The notes under the pieces: generated by a model | Databases searched by the model: none | What the model saw: the letters and a program-made list of their open reading frames with translations, nothing else | Told to the model about the DNA's origin: nothing | Program-made: the position numbers and the translations under genes | In this document: positions 45,498 to 54,354 of the stretch, piece after piece | How positions within the stretch are numbered: position 1 is the stretch's first letter | Layout of the letters: every line of letters starts with the position of its first letter | Assembly: GCA_903927025.1 (NCBI GenBank) | Contig: CAIYLG010000002.1 | Span: 212,157-276,156, forward strand | Source of the DNA: an uncultured Armatimonadota bacterium | GTDB lineage: Bacteria; Armatimonadota; Fimbriimonadia; Fimbriimonadales; Fimbriimonadaceae | Reading direction: 5' to 3' | Length of the DNA stretch: 64,000 nt

Positions 45498-45941
45498 CTA
45501 GATGCTTTCGCAGCGCTGGGCGAACGCCTCGTTGATGTTTTCGAGGTTCTTCACTACGATGGTGTGGATCACCTTTTTCACCAGCGGGCCAAGCGTTGGC
45601 ACGTTGTATTCGTACTCAAGATACTGGTCGAATCGGGTGCCGCCGTTCTCTTCCTTGAAAGTCCAACTTCCCTCAAGCTTGTCGTAGTCACCCTTGAGCT
45701 GTTTGAACTTGCTGGAATGGGTCGCATCGTCCCAGATTTCTTCCTGACGCCATCGAACCTTAAGAAGGAAGCTTGGGACGATGCCCACCCAATCCGCCAC
45801 GAATCGGTTCCCGTCTCGCTCGATGGGCGTGAGCGACTGAACATCCTTCATGTATTCGGGATATTTCTCGCTGTCCTTGGCGATTTCGTAGACTTTCTCC
45901 AATGGAGCGTTGAACCAGGCAGTTGTTTGAACGGTAGGCAT
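45498..45941 (-). CDS. SRPBCC (START/COQ10-like) family protein
   Basis: TTAWFNAPLEKVYEIAKDSEKYPEYMKDVQSLTPIERDGNRFVADWVG. Confidence 0.85.
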   Translation of the reverse strand: MPTVQTTAWFNAPLEKVYEIAKDSEKYPEYMKDVQSLTPIERDGNRFVADWVGIVPSFLLKVRWRQEEIWDDATHSSKFKQLKGDYDKLEGSWTFKEENGGTRFDQYLEYEYNVPTLGPLVKKVIHTIVVKNLENINEAFAQRCESI

Positions 45942-46072
45942 CTCGGTTGAGTCAAAATCGGAAGGCTGGGAGAAGTCTACCTGCGTGCTCTTTTGGGACC
46001 CGAGCAGTCGACACCCTGGCGTTGAGCGTGATTTTGCAGAAACCTGACCTCATCGAAAATGTACCGGACACC

Positions 46073-47071
46073 ATGCAGGCGCTGATTCTTGAAGCGCCGG
46101 GCAACCTCCGGCTTGGAACCGTCCCCATTCCTGCGCTGCTGGAGGGTGAAGTCCTAGTTAAGGTCATGGCTGCCACCACATGCGGCACCGACCTCAAGGC
46201 TTACGTTCGGGGCCATCCCAAGTTTCCAATGCCAGGTCCTCTTGGCCATGAGTACAGCGGGATCGTTGCAGCGGCAGGTGCCAATGCGCCTTTCAAAGTG
46301 GGAGAAGCAGTCATGGGGGTGCACTCTGCTCCATGCCAGGCTTGCTACTGGTGCCTACGAGACCAGGAGAATCTTTGCGAATCGATTATGGAGACGATGG
46401 TGTTGGGCAGCTACGCCGAATACCTTCGGGTACCCGCACGCATCGCTCGCCTCAATGTGTTCCCAAAGCCAGATTCCATTCCTTTTGAAATAGCGAGCCT
46501 TCTCGAGCCGTTTGCCTGTGTCGCTCAGGGGATTTCTCTTTTGCCATTGCGCCCCGATTCCAGCGTGCTCGTGATCGGGCCGGGAGCAATCGGCTTGATG
46601 TTCGCGGCGGGACTCAAAGCATCGGGCGTCCACGATGTCACGTTGGCTGGCCGACATGAGAGCCGACTTGCAATTGGCGAGCAGCTTGGTGCCAAGACGT
46701 GCAAGATTGCTGACATCCCAACCGGTGAAGCACACCGATTTGACATCGTTGTGGAATGCACCGGACAGGTGGAAGTTTGGGAGAAGTCGGTCGACTACGC
46801 CCGCAAGGGTGGCACCGTGATGCTGTTCGGCGGCTGTGCGGCAGGGACCCGAGCCAGCTTTGATACCAAACACCTTCACTATGACCAAATCAGCTTGATC
46901 AGTCCCTTTCACTTCGGCACCAAGGCCGTCCGAATGGCGAGAGGGTGGATATTGGGCGGCACCATCGACCTCAGCGCCCTCATCAGTGGCGAACGATCGC
47001 TGGCAGAGGGACCGGAAGTGTTTGAAGACCTCCGCGCCGGGAAGGGCGTGAAGTACGTGTTTCGACCATGA
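46073..47071 (+). CDS. Zinc-type medium-chain alcohol dehydrogenase
   Basis: MQALILEAPGNLRLGTVPIPALLEGEVLVKVMAATTCGTDLKAYVRGHPKFPMPGPLGHEYSGIV, CQACYWCLRDQENLC structural Zn site. Confidence 0.92.
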   Translation: MQALILEAPGNLRLGTVPIPALLEGEVLVKVMAATTCGTDLKAYVRGHPKFPMPGPLGHEYSGIVAAAGANAPFKVGEAVMGVHSAPCQACYWCLRDQENLCESIMETMVLGSYAEYLRVPARIARLNVFPKPDSIPFEIASLLEPFACVAQGISLLPLRPDSSVLVIGPGAIGLMFAAGLKASGVHDVTLAGRHESRLAIGEQLGAKTCKIADIPTGEAHRFDIVVECTGQVEVWEKSVDYARKGGTVMLFGGCAAGTRASFDTKHLHYDQISLISPFHFGTKAVRMARGWILGGTIDLSALISGERSLAEGPEVFEDLRAGKGVKYVFRP

Positions 47072-48027
47072 AGCTGGCGCGATATATCGGAAACGGGAGG
47101 ATTGAGATCGCCGAGGAGGCAGTTCCTTCGCTTCCTACTGGTGGACTGCTCATTCAGACGGAGGCAAGTGGACTCTGTTCGGGAGAGCTGATGCCCTGGT
47201 ACATGGATCAAAAGATCCCGCATGTGCTGGGACATGAAGTCGCCGGCATCGTGATCGAAAGTGAGGATGGTCGATTTCCAGTTGGCTCAAGAGTCTTCCC
47301 TCATCACCACGCACCCTGCCTTCAATGCGAGCTTTGCGCTCAGGGGCTGTATGTCCACTGTCCCCAGTGGCGAAAGACCAAGCTGAATCCTGGCGCCATG
47401 GCGGAGTTCTTTGCCGTCTCCGCTGAAAACCTGAACGACACCCTGCTCGTGGATGATATGCGTCCGGTGGACGCTGCGCTCATTGAGCCGTTGGCCTGCG
47501 TGATGAAGTCGCTTCGGATGAGCGAGGATGGCCGCGAAGGCCGATCGACTGCGGTCATCGGGCTCGGCGTGATGGGCTTGATGCACGCGCTCGCTCTGGG
47601 TGAGGGATGTATCGGCTACGACCTGAATGTGGGACGCGTCGCTTGGGCGAATCAGGTTGGAGCCAACGCCCGAACTCCATCCGACTCGGTGCCAGCAGAT
47701 GCGATCTACGTTTGCCCAGGGTCACAGGCAGCATTCGATTTTGCAGTCAGCCTCGCCAAACCTGGAGCGACGATCGTGATGTTCGCACCTTTGGGCCCCG
47801 GACAGGAATTAAAAGTGCCGCAAAGCGTGTACTTCAAGGACATTCGAATCGTGCAGTCATACTCATGTGGTCCGAACGACACTCTTGCCGCCGCCACGGC
47901 GCTGAGGGCTGGGGTGTTTAAGGCGGAGCAGGTGGTAAGCAACTTCATAGCTATTGAAGAGCTGCCTGCGGCGTATGAAGAGATGAAACACGGAAGGATC
48001 CTCAAGCCGATGGTACAGTTTCCGTAA
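47068..48027 (+). CDS. Zinc-type medium-chain alcohol dehydrogenase (second, coupled)
   Basis: IPHVLGHEVAGIVIESEDGRFPVGSRVFPHHHAPCLQCELCAQGLYVHC; 4-nt overlap with previous gene. Confidence 0.9.
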   Translation: MKLARYIGNGRIEIAEEAVPSLPTGGLLIQTEASGLCSGELMPWYMDQKIPHVLGHEVAGIVIESEDGRFPVGSRVFPHHHAPCLQCELCAQGLYVHCPQWRKTKLNPGAMAEFFAVSAENLNDTLLVDDMRPVDAALIEPLACVMKSLRMSEDGREGRSTAVIGLGVMGLMHALALGEGCIGYDLNVGRVAWANQVGANARTPSDSVPADAIYVCPGSQAAFDFAVSLAKPGATIVMFAPLGPGQELKVPQSVYFKDIRIVQSYSCGPNDTLAAATALRAGVFKAEQVVSNFIAIEELPAAYEEMKHGRILKPMVQFP

Positions 48028-48045
48028 CGAGCGACTTACAACTCC

Positions 48046-49227
48046 ATGATTCTTGCCGCAGCAGCCGCCCTGTTCTGTCTTTCATCCACTCCAACCATGG
48101 AGCGGATTGAGGAGCGTGCGTGGCAGGACCAAACAACGCGCGCCGAGGAATTACATCAGGACGACCTGAAAGCGGACGTCGATGTTGGGGCCAAGTACGC
48201 GGTTGAGGTGGAAAAGCACTGCAAGATGAGCGCCGACCAGGAGATGGTCAAGCGCGTGCAGAAGATCGGTGCCGAGATGGCCGAGATCGCGAACCAGACT
48301 GCCTCAGTCGCAACCTGGGGGGACAAGCGCTTCAACACGTTCAACTACACGTTCAAGGTGATTGAAGACTCCGAACCGAACGCCTTTTCGCTTCCTGGTG
48401 GCTACATCTATGTACAGAGCGGCCTGATGAAGCTGGTCGAAAGTGATGATGAGCTTGCCGGCGTTCTTGCCCACGAGATTTCACACGCCAAATTTCGCCA
48501 CGTGGCCACCCTCCAGCGCGAGAGCAGCAAAATCACGCTGATTCAGCTGCCAATCATCCTCGCGGCGATTCTTTCTGGCTCCCCCAATGCGGGTGTCGCC
48601 GTGGAAGGATCGAGCCTTGCGGGAACCGCCCTGATGAACGGCTGGACCGTACAGGCTGAGCAGGCTGCCGACTATGGCGGCATCCAGCTGATGGTGAAAA
48701 GCAAGTACAACGCCACTGGAATGCTCACTTTGATGGAGCATTTAGGCGTGTTGGAACAGAGCCAGCCGCAGTACTACAGCAACCTCGGCATCTTCCGAAC
48801 CCACCCACCCAGCAAAGAGCGGGCGGATTCGATGATCAAGGACCTGAAGCAGTACGGCATTCCGGTTGAGAGAAGCAAGGTCTCCACCAGCTTCCGAGTC
48901 ATCGTGAAGCCGGATGACAAAATTCCTGGCGCCGTCGTTCTCACCTTTGCTGGCAAGAATTTGTTTGCTCTCGCCGGGAACGATGCGCTTACACGAGCTG
49001 ACGAAGTCGCCGGACGCCTGAACCACTTTTTGGACACGACGCCAAGCGGCTATGAGGTGGTCCCAACTGCGGACGGAGTGATCGGCGGCAGAAACGTCCT
49101 CCTCGCGTTCGCCCCAGAGGATGCCACCGCTCAAAGCAAAACGATTCCCCAGTTGGTAAAGGAATCCGTCACCAACATCCGCAGCGCACTCTACACGGTT
49201 GCGGTTCGCATCTGGACGACGCACTAG
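48046..49227 (+). CDS. M48-family metallopeptidase
   Basis: NAFSLPGGYIYVQSGLMKLVESDDELAGVLAHEISHAKFRH; EQAADYGGIQLM. Confidence 0.93.
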   Translation: MILAAAAALFCLSSTPTMERIEERAWQDQTTRAEELHQDDLKADVDVGAKYAVEVEKHCKMSADQEMVKRVQKIGAEMAEIANQTASVATWGDKRFNTFNYTFKVIEDSEPNAFSLPGGYIYVQSGLMKLVESDDELAGVLAHEISHAKFRHVATLQRESSKITLIQLPIILAAILSGSPNAGVAVEGSSLAGTALMNGWTVQAEQAADYGGIQLMVKSKYNATGMLTLMEHLGVLEQSQPQYYSNLGIFRTHPPSKERADSMIKDLKQYGIPVERSKVSTSFRVIVKPDDKIPGAVVLTFAGKNLFALAGNDALTRADEVAGRLNHFLDTTPSGYEVVPTADGVIGGRNVLLAFAPEDATAQSKTIPQLVKESVTNIRSALYTVAVRIWTTH

Positions 49228-49284
49228 GGACACGGATCAATCCGCTTTTTATACGCCCAGTCGTTTTTGCAATATCCGCACTTG

Positions 49285-49305
49285 TATGCAAATATGCGTT
49301 TATGC
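49285..49305 (+). promoter_or_regulatory. Three TATGC repeats at 8-bp spacing overlapping the RHH gene start
   Basis: TATGCAAA TATGCGTT TATGC at 49285, 49293, 49301; ATG at 49302. Confidence 0.5.
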
Positions 49306-49538
49306 GCACCTCCCTTGATCTGCCCGACGATTTACTTAGCGAAGCGAAAATTGCGGCTATCCACAGAGGTGTGACCCTTAGGGAACTAGTCACTGTCGCA
49401 TTAGAACACGAGCTGAGCCGGGCTCCTACCCCGCTCCCGGTGCCCCGTCGACTTGAATTTCCACTCATCCGATCAGGCGTGCCCGGAAGCCTCCAGATCA
49501 CGTCTGAGGACGTGCGCAGAGTCGAAGCAAGGATATGA
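49302..49538 (+). CDS. Ribbon-helix-helix antitoxin-like protein (VapB-like)
   Basis: MRTSLDLPDDLLSEAKIAAIHRGVTLRELVTVALEHELSR. Confidence 0.8.
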   Translation: MRTSLDLPDDLLSEAKIAAIHRGVTLRELVTVALEHELSRAPTPLPVPRRLEFPLIRSGVPGSLQITSEDVRRVEARI

Positions 49539-49600
49539 CTGCAGGCGCCTAGCCGAGCCGCGATGTCGCCCTGCGCTTCCTCCATAATCGCTTCATCACG

Positions 49601-50029
49601 ATGATCAGGATACAGCGGTCCGTCATTCGCTCAACGGTCTTTGCCTATGCCATTGCGCTTTGGCTGCCCTCATATTCTTTTTCGATTGAGGCCCGCCAGT
49701 TTGACATTAACCAAATTGGATTTCAATCGCTGTTTGCCCCAGATATGGTGATCTCAAGGTGGGCGAATTATCTGTACTTCGCCCTCTTGGCGATGTCGAT
49801 TCGAGATACGGTGCCCCAATCGACGCGACTTGGACTGAGTTCAATTCTGCTGGCTCTTCTCGTCGCAGTTGGATATCTCCACCTATTCGGCGAATTGCCT
49901 CCTGGAGCAAAAATGCATATCGGACCCGGTGCGTTCTTATGGTTTGGAGCCCTGATGGTGGCGGCTATTACAAACATCCCTCTCAAACTTCGTCAAGGAA
50001 GTGCCGCTCATTCGACGTCCGACTTGTGA
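49601..50029 (+). CDS. Hypothetical membrane protein
   Basis: About four hydrophobic segments. Confidence 0.55.
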   Translation: MIRIQRSVIRSTVFAYAIALWLPSYSFSIEARQFDINQIGFQSLFAPDMVISRWANYLYFALLAMSIRDTVPQSTRLGLSSILLALLVAVGYLHLFGELPPGAKMHIGPGAFLWFGALMVAAITNIPLKLRQGSAAHSTSDL

Positions 50030-50110
50030 CGGATTGCTTACGAGATGTTGGCACGGCATTCCATTTGCTGATACAGTGGCGTTTAAGGACGGCTAAAGGG
50101 GTTGAAGTCT

Positions 50111-50602
50111 ATGGGTAAGCAAGTTCGCTCGTTAGTCCAGCGCGAGTTGGAGACTCCTACTATTTGGGGCTCCCTTCTCGTTGGAGTCATCACCACGCTG
50201 ATTTCGCTCGCCGTGGTAGACGGGATATTCTCGTTGGCGATTCATGAGAGCTTTTCGATTCTCGACAGCCGGTCCGTGCCACATTTCAAATCTCCGAGTC
50301 ACTTCTTGAACTTCGATGTCATCAACTTTTTGGTCGCAGTGACTGCGGTCGGCACCAGGAAGTGGATTTTGCCGCTGTTGGGGGGACTGTTTGGATGTGC
50401 GGTCATTCTGCCGATGTATGCAACCACAGGGTCCATCACAGAGTTCATGCCACTGGAACACGTGATTCACCTTCACATGGAACTCCTCGTGGTCGCGGTT
50501 GTGCTGAACGTAATCCTTGCCGCGATCTGGATTCGCGAATCCAAGGGGATTCGCGCTAGCGGCAAGTCCATTCAACAGTTGGCCCCCACCACTGGGCCTT
50601 GA
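50111..50602 (+). CDS. Hypothetical membrane protein
   Basis: ATG 50111; about four hydrophobic segments. Confidence 0.6.
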   Translation: MGKQVRSLVQRELETPTIWGSLLVGVITTLISLAVVDGIFSLAIHESFSILDSRSVPHFKSPSHFLNFDVINFLVAVTAVGTRKWILPLLGGLFGCAVILPMYATTGSITEFMPLEHVIHLHMELLVVAVVLNVILAAIWIRESKGIRASGKSIQQLAPTTGP

Positions 50603-50617
50603 GTTTGCTTACCGCGC

Positions 50618-51358
50618 TTAGGGCTTGTTGGGTTCGCTAAGTGTCGAAACCCATTCGGTATTGAGCTCTTCAAGCGTCTTGCCGGTCAGCTTCTTCCAAA
50701 TCCCGGGTGTGTACGACCCGTCGTACATCGCCTCATTCAGCTTCTTCACCAGATTCCTGTCGTACTTTCCAACGGTCCAAAAGAGGAAGGCTCCAGTCGT
50801 TTGGTAGCTGCCGGTTGCCTTCGGGTTCCGCTTCAGTTGAGGATGAGGACGCTTCGCTTTGGGCTCGAAGTTGAACCAGCGGACGTAGTCGGCAATCCCT
50901 TCCGTCAGCCAGCCAGTGTCATATCCAGTGTCCTTTGAATACGCCTGAACCACGTGGGCAAGTTCATGAACGATGACGCCCGGGATGTCGTTGGGGCGCT
51001 TGAGAGCGTAGTCGTTGGCCACTTCCATGTGGTCGCCACCAGTTGCGGCGACACCTTTATAGGCATAGGTGAAGCTGATGGTTACTTTCTCGGCTTGGGG
51101 ATGTTTTCCTGCGCCGAGCAGGGAGATGATTCTGGAGTAGTACCGACTTCCCGTTTTCACTGCATTGTCTGATATCGCCTGAAGAGCCTTTACCTGGTCA
51201 GCATCAGGCTTTCCTCCCGACACGTCAACGCTGCTGACGATCAGCGTACGCTTGGCAACACTTCCGGACGTTCCGTTTGCAAACCCGACTGATGTTGCCG
51301 TCACCAGAAGAAAAGCTGGCAAACCAAGGTGCCACACAGGTGATTGAAGACATCCCAT
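50618..51358 (-). CDS. Basic secretory protein (BSP)-family putative peptidase
   Basis: IPGVIVHELAHVVQAYSKDTGYDTGWLTEGIADYVRWF (HExxH). Confidence 0.85.
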   Translation of the reverse strand: MGCLQSPVWHLGLPAFLLVTATSVGFANGTSGSVAKRTLIVSSVDVSGGKPDADQVKALQAISDNAVKTGSRYYSRIISLLGAGKHPQAEKVTISFTYAYKGVAATGGDHMEVANDYALKRPNDIPGVIVHELAHVVQAYSKDTGYDTGWLTEGIADYVRWFNFEPKAKRPHPQLKRNPKATGSYQTTGAFLFWTVGKYDRNLVKKLNEAMYDGSYTPGIWKKLTGKTLEELNTEWVSTLSEPNKP

Positions 51359-51598
51359 AACCGTGGATATACCTGCGTTTTAGCTCGGGCTAAGGGACCT
51401 GCGAAGAATCTCAGGTGGACTCCGTTAGATCTGAGGCTATGGCGATGATGAATTCACGACATGTTTCGGGAATCTGACAGGGTCTTGTTCGGCAGTTCTG
51501 GCTCGACTCACTGTCCCTGCTCATGTTGATTAGCAAGTTCTCCGGCCGACTTATTGGAAGAAAGCGGCAACTCGACGTGTTACAATTGCAGCATCGGT

Positions 51599-52054
51599 AT
51601 GCCTGAAGCTCAGCAAGACATTTGGCATCGTGAGATCCCTCGGACATCATGGACGCGTGGCGTTGGCCTCTGGCTCATGTTCAGCTTCTTAGTCGCAGGC
51701 GGCTTTGCCGATTGTGTGATTTCATTTGTGGGTTTCATTCGAGGTTGGTTTGCAAGCTCGGCCAAATGGATGGGTGTCGGACCTTGGTTTCAATTCGTGT
51801 TGACGGTCCAGAATGCGTTGGTCGGGGGTGTCGCCGTTATTTGTGCCTTGTATTGGCTTCGAAACCGCGAGAAGGTGATGGTTTTGGCAAGTGGATTATG
51901 GCTCGCCGGATTAGGCAGCTTCATTGGCCCATCACATGCCCCCACCGATACGTCGGTGGGAGCCACCTTTTGGGCTCGGTATGCCCTTTCCCTGTTGATG
52001 ATCGTTCTCTGCGGTACCGCCCTGAACTTGGAATACCGAAAGCGAAGACAATAA
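51599..52054 (+). CDS. Hypothetical membrane protein
   Basis: ATG 51599 preceded by TACAAT 51581-51586; multiple TM segments. Confidence 0.6.
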   Translation: MPEAQQDIWHREIPRTSWTRGVGLWLMFSFLVAGGFADCVISFVGFIRGWFASSAKWMGVGPWFQFVLTVQNALVGGVAVICALYWLRNREKVMVLASGLWLAGLGSFIGPSHAPTDTSVGATFWARYALSLLMIVLCGTALNLEYRKRRQ

Positions 52055-52207
52055 ACGGGAAGTCTTCTAAGAAGACAACCTTATCTAAAGGTGACAGACA
52101 GTCATCTCATAACTCTTGTAAGTCGCCCGAATTAAGGATGTCCGTTGGGTCCGGGAGAGGAGCCGTACGACTCGGCACGACTGACCAAACTGCGAGCAGA
52201 GATCCAA

Positions 52208-52555
52208 ATGAGCCGCTTCCGGGCGCGATGGTTCGGCTTGGCGTCATTCGTAACCAGCCTTTTTTTACTTAGTGGTCCATGGCTTATCAGCATTTTGTGT
52301 GGCACGTCGTTTTTCCGCGCTGTCGATGCGGGACTCTTGGTGGCGACTCCTGTCGACTTCTTCTTTGTGCTCCTTTGGTGGGGCGGCAGCCACGCCGCCA
52401 AACACGGTATCGAGCTTGAGATGGGTGGTGGCTACTGGGTGTATGAACCTCTTTATGAGGTAGCGGATGAAGATGGGGTAGCTGCCGAGGGTGGCGATGT
52501 TGCCCTTGATCTCGACGGGCTGAGACGGGAACCAAAGCGAATTGTAAAGACCTGA
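52208..52555 (+). CDS. Hypothetical membrane protein
   Basis: Start uncertain (TTG 52145 or ATG 52208); two TM segments. Confidence 0.5.
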   Translation: MSRFRARWFGLASFVTSLFLLSGPWLISILCGTSFFRAVDAGLLVATPVDFFFVLLWWGGSHAAKHGIELEMGGGYWVYEPLYEVADEDGVAAEGGDVALDLDGLRREPKRIVKT

Positions 52556-52817
52556 ACCTGTGATTTGAAGCAGTCGGTTTATGACAGACAGAAGTAAAGG
52601 CAACTGTTTTCGATCGATGTCGGCCCCGTGGCCGCTTTCGACTGCCAACTGTCTCCTATGCATCCAACAAAGCTAGTTAGACAAGGACCGTTTGCACCGA
52701 GCGGCCGATCGGTCCTCAGTGCCCCGCAGAACAGCAGACCCGGAAAATTGGCTAGATACCATTAACACATAGCTCACTACCTTATTTTTTGATGTACCAT
52801 AAAAGGGGAGACACCCT

Positions 52818-53192
52818 ATGGCATTTCGAATCGATCAGGAGGCTTTGGTTTTGGGGGCGCTGGCGGCGGGACCGCAGCACGGTTATGGAATCGTCAAGCA
52901 GCTTCGAGACGGATCGAGTGGGCTGTTCAACATGAACGAAGGACAGCTTTATCCGCTGCTCCATAAAATGCAGGAGGCGGGTTGGATCAAGGGTGAGTGG
53001 GTGACCTCGGATTCCGGACCGGCGAAGAAGATGTACGCGCTCCTCGACGAAGGGCGCTTTGAACTCGGTCGCAGGCAGGCGCATTGGCGGAGATTCTCGT
53101 CGGCGGTAGGTGGCCTCTTATTCGCCGAAGAAGACGCTTCGGTAAAGACACAGGATTCCCTGCCAGAAGGTCTGGAGGTGAGCCATGGATAA
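52818..53192 (+). CDS. PadR-family transcriptional regulator
   Basis: VLGALAAGPQHGYGIVKQLRDGSSGLFNMNEGQLYPLLHKMQEAGWIKGEW. Confidence 0.93.
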   Translation: MAFRIDQEALVLGALAAGPQHGYGIVKQLRDGSSGLFNMNEGQLYPLLHKMQEAGWIKGEWVTSDSGPAKKMYALLDEGRFELGRRQAHWRRFSSAVGGLLFAEEDASVKTQDSLPEGLEVSHG

Positions 53193-54174
53193 GATGCTCG
53201 ATTCCTACCTGGAGCAGCTAGGCAATAGACTCCGCGCGAAGCTTCCCCAAGACATCGTCGATGAGCACGTACGAGAGATCGGCGATCACCTCCGGGAGAG
53301 CGTCGACGAAAGGGTCTTGGCGGGAGAGAGCGAGCAGGTGGCGACCGAAAATGCGCTTAGGCGTATCGGCAGTGACACCCTTGTTGCGGATGGGCTGATA
53401 TACGCTCACACGGGACTCGCGAAGATGTCGGTCTGGCGGATCGCATGGGTTCCAGCCATGATCGTTTTCGTCTTCTGGGGCGCGCCGATCCTTGCTCTCT
53501 CAGCCATGGACGCTTTGGGAGTGATCCTTGCCTGGCTCATCCTGTTGCCGGGTGCGTTTGCGACCACATTTGGGTTAGCCTGCGTTCGGAGCAGGCGATT
53601 TGTGATGGCTCCTATCGGAGCTGCGATGTCGCTTTTGCTGGCGATGTATTGCGTTCAGTATCAAGTCACATCCACACGGCTCGCAGCTGAACAACGCGCG
53701 AACAATCTAGCGAGAGCCGCCCAAAGCCCGCAAAGAGTGCAACGGCTTCAATCCGCAATCCAGACGGCGGCGTCGCTGCAGCACGATTGGACTACGGGCA
53801 AAGTCCCTGGCACCCTTTTGGCGCCAACAAGAGTGAACTCCGCCGACTGGATCGCCTCTGCCAATCACCAGCGGCCAACCCCGAATTATCTCGTCGTGGC
53901 CGCTAACTCAGCGGGGGAGGCCAGCAAGCTTTGGAAGCAAAACGGCCGCAGGTACGTGTCGGAACTGCATCTGTATTTGAGTGCGGAGCACAGAAGTCCA
54001 GCAATGGAGGTTGAAAGTGGATTGCCTCCCATCGGGCCGGCGGCGCTTGCATGGGCTGAAGGCTTTGGTGGAGTCTGGAGCGTCCTCGCCGGGCTCAACC
54101 TGCTTCTGATCGGCATCCCCCGCCATCGGCGAACCGCCGCCTCCGAGCAATGGCGACCCGCGCAGTTGAGTTAG
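53185..54174 (+). CDS. HAAS-type/permease-prefix membrane protein
   Basis: DSYLEQLGNRLRAKLPQDIVDEHVREIGDHLRESVDERVLAGESEQVATENALRRIGS; overlaps padR by 8 nt. Confidence 0.85.
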   Translation: MDKMLDSYLEQLGNRLRAKLPQDIVDEHVREIGDHLRESVDERVLAGESEQVATENALRRIGSDTLVADGLIYAHTGLAKMSVWRIAWVPAMIVFVFWGAPILALSAMDALGVILAWLILLPGAFATTFGLACVRSRRFVMAPIGAAMSLLLAMYCVQYQVTSTRLAAEQRANNLARAAQSPQRVQRLQSAIQTAASLQHDWTTGKVPGTLLAPTRVNSADWIASANHQRPTPNYLVVAANSAGEASKLWKQNGRRYVSELHLYLSAEHRSPAMEVESGLPPIGPAALAWAEGFGGVWSVLAGLNLLLIGIPRHRRTAASEQWRPAQLS

Positions 54175-54354
54175 CCTTCCGAGCCCCGAAAATAAGATTC
54201 GAGTGACGGATCGGTGCGTAGTCCCCCACCAGTTGTAGAGGCTGACGTTGCGATGTCTAATAGCCTTTTAACCCAAATCGGCAATCCATGCACCTGCTGT
54301 TATGTATGATCAACTTGTGGAGGGTCCTAGCGCGTCGGACCAGGAATTGTGCCC

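Noticed and set aside
49228-49265. CGGATCAATCCG-CTTTTTAT as terminator after the M48 gene
   Set aside because: Stem only ~4 bp; too weak to call.
52770-52817. ATGTACCAT as PadR operator
   Set aside because: Short, imperfect palindrome near the padR start; plausible for autoregulation but not distinguishable from chance by eye.
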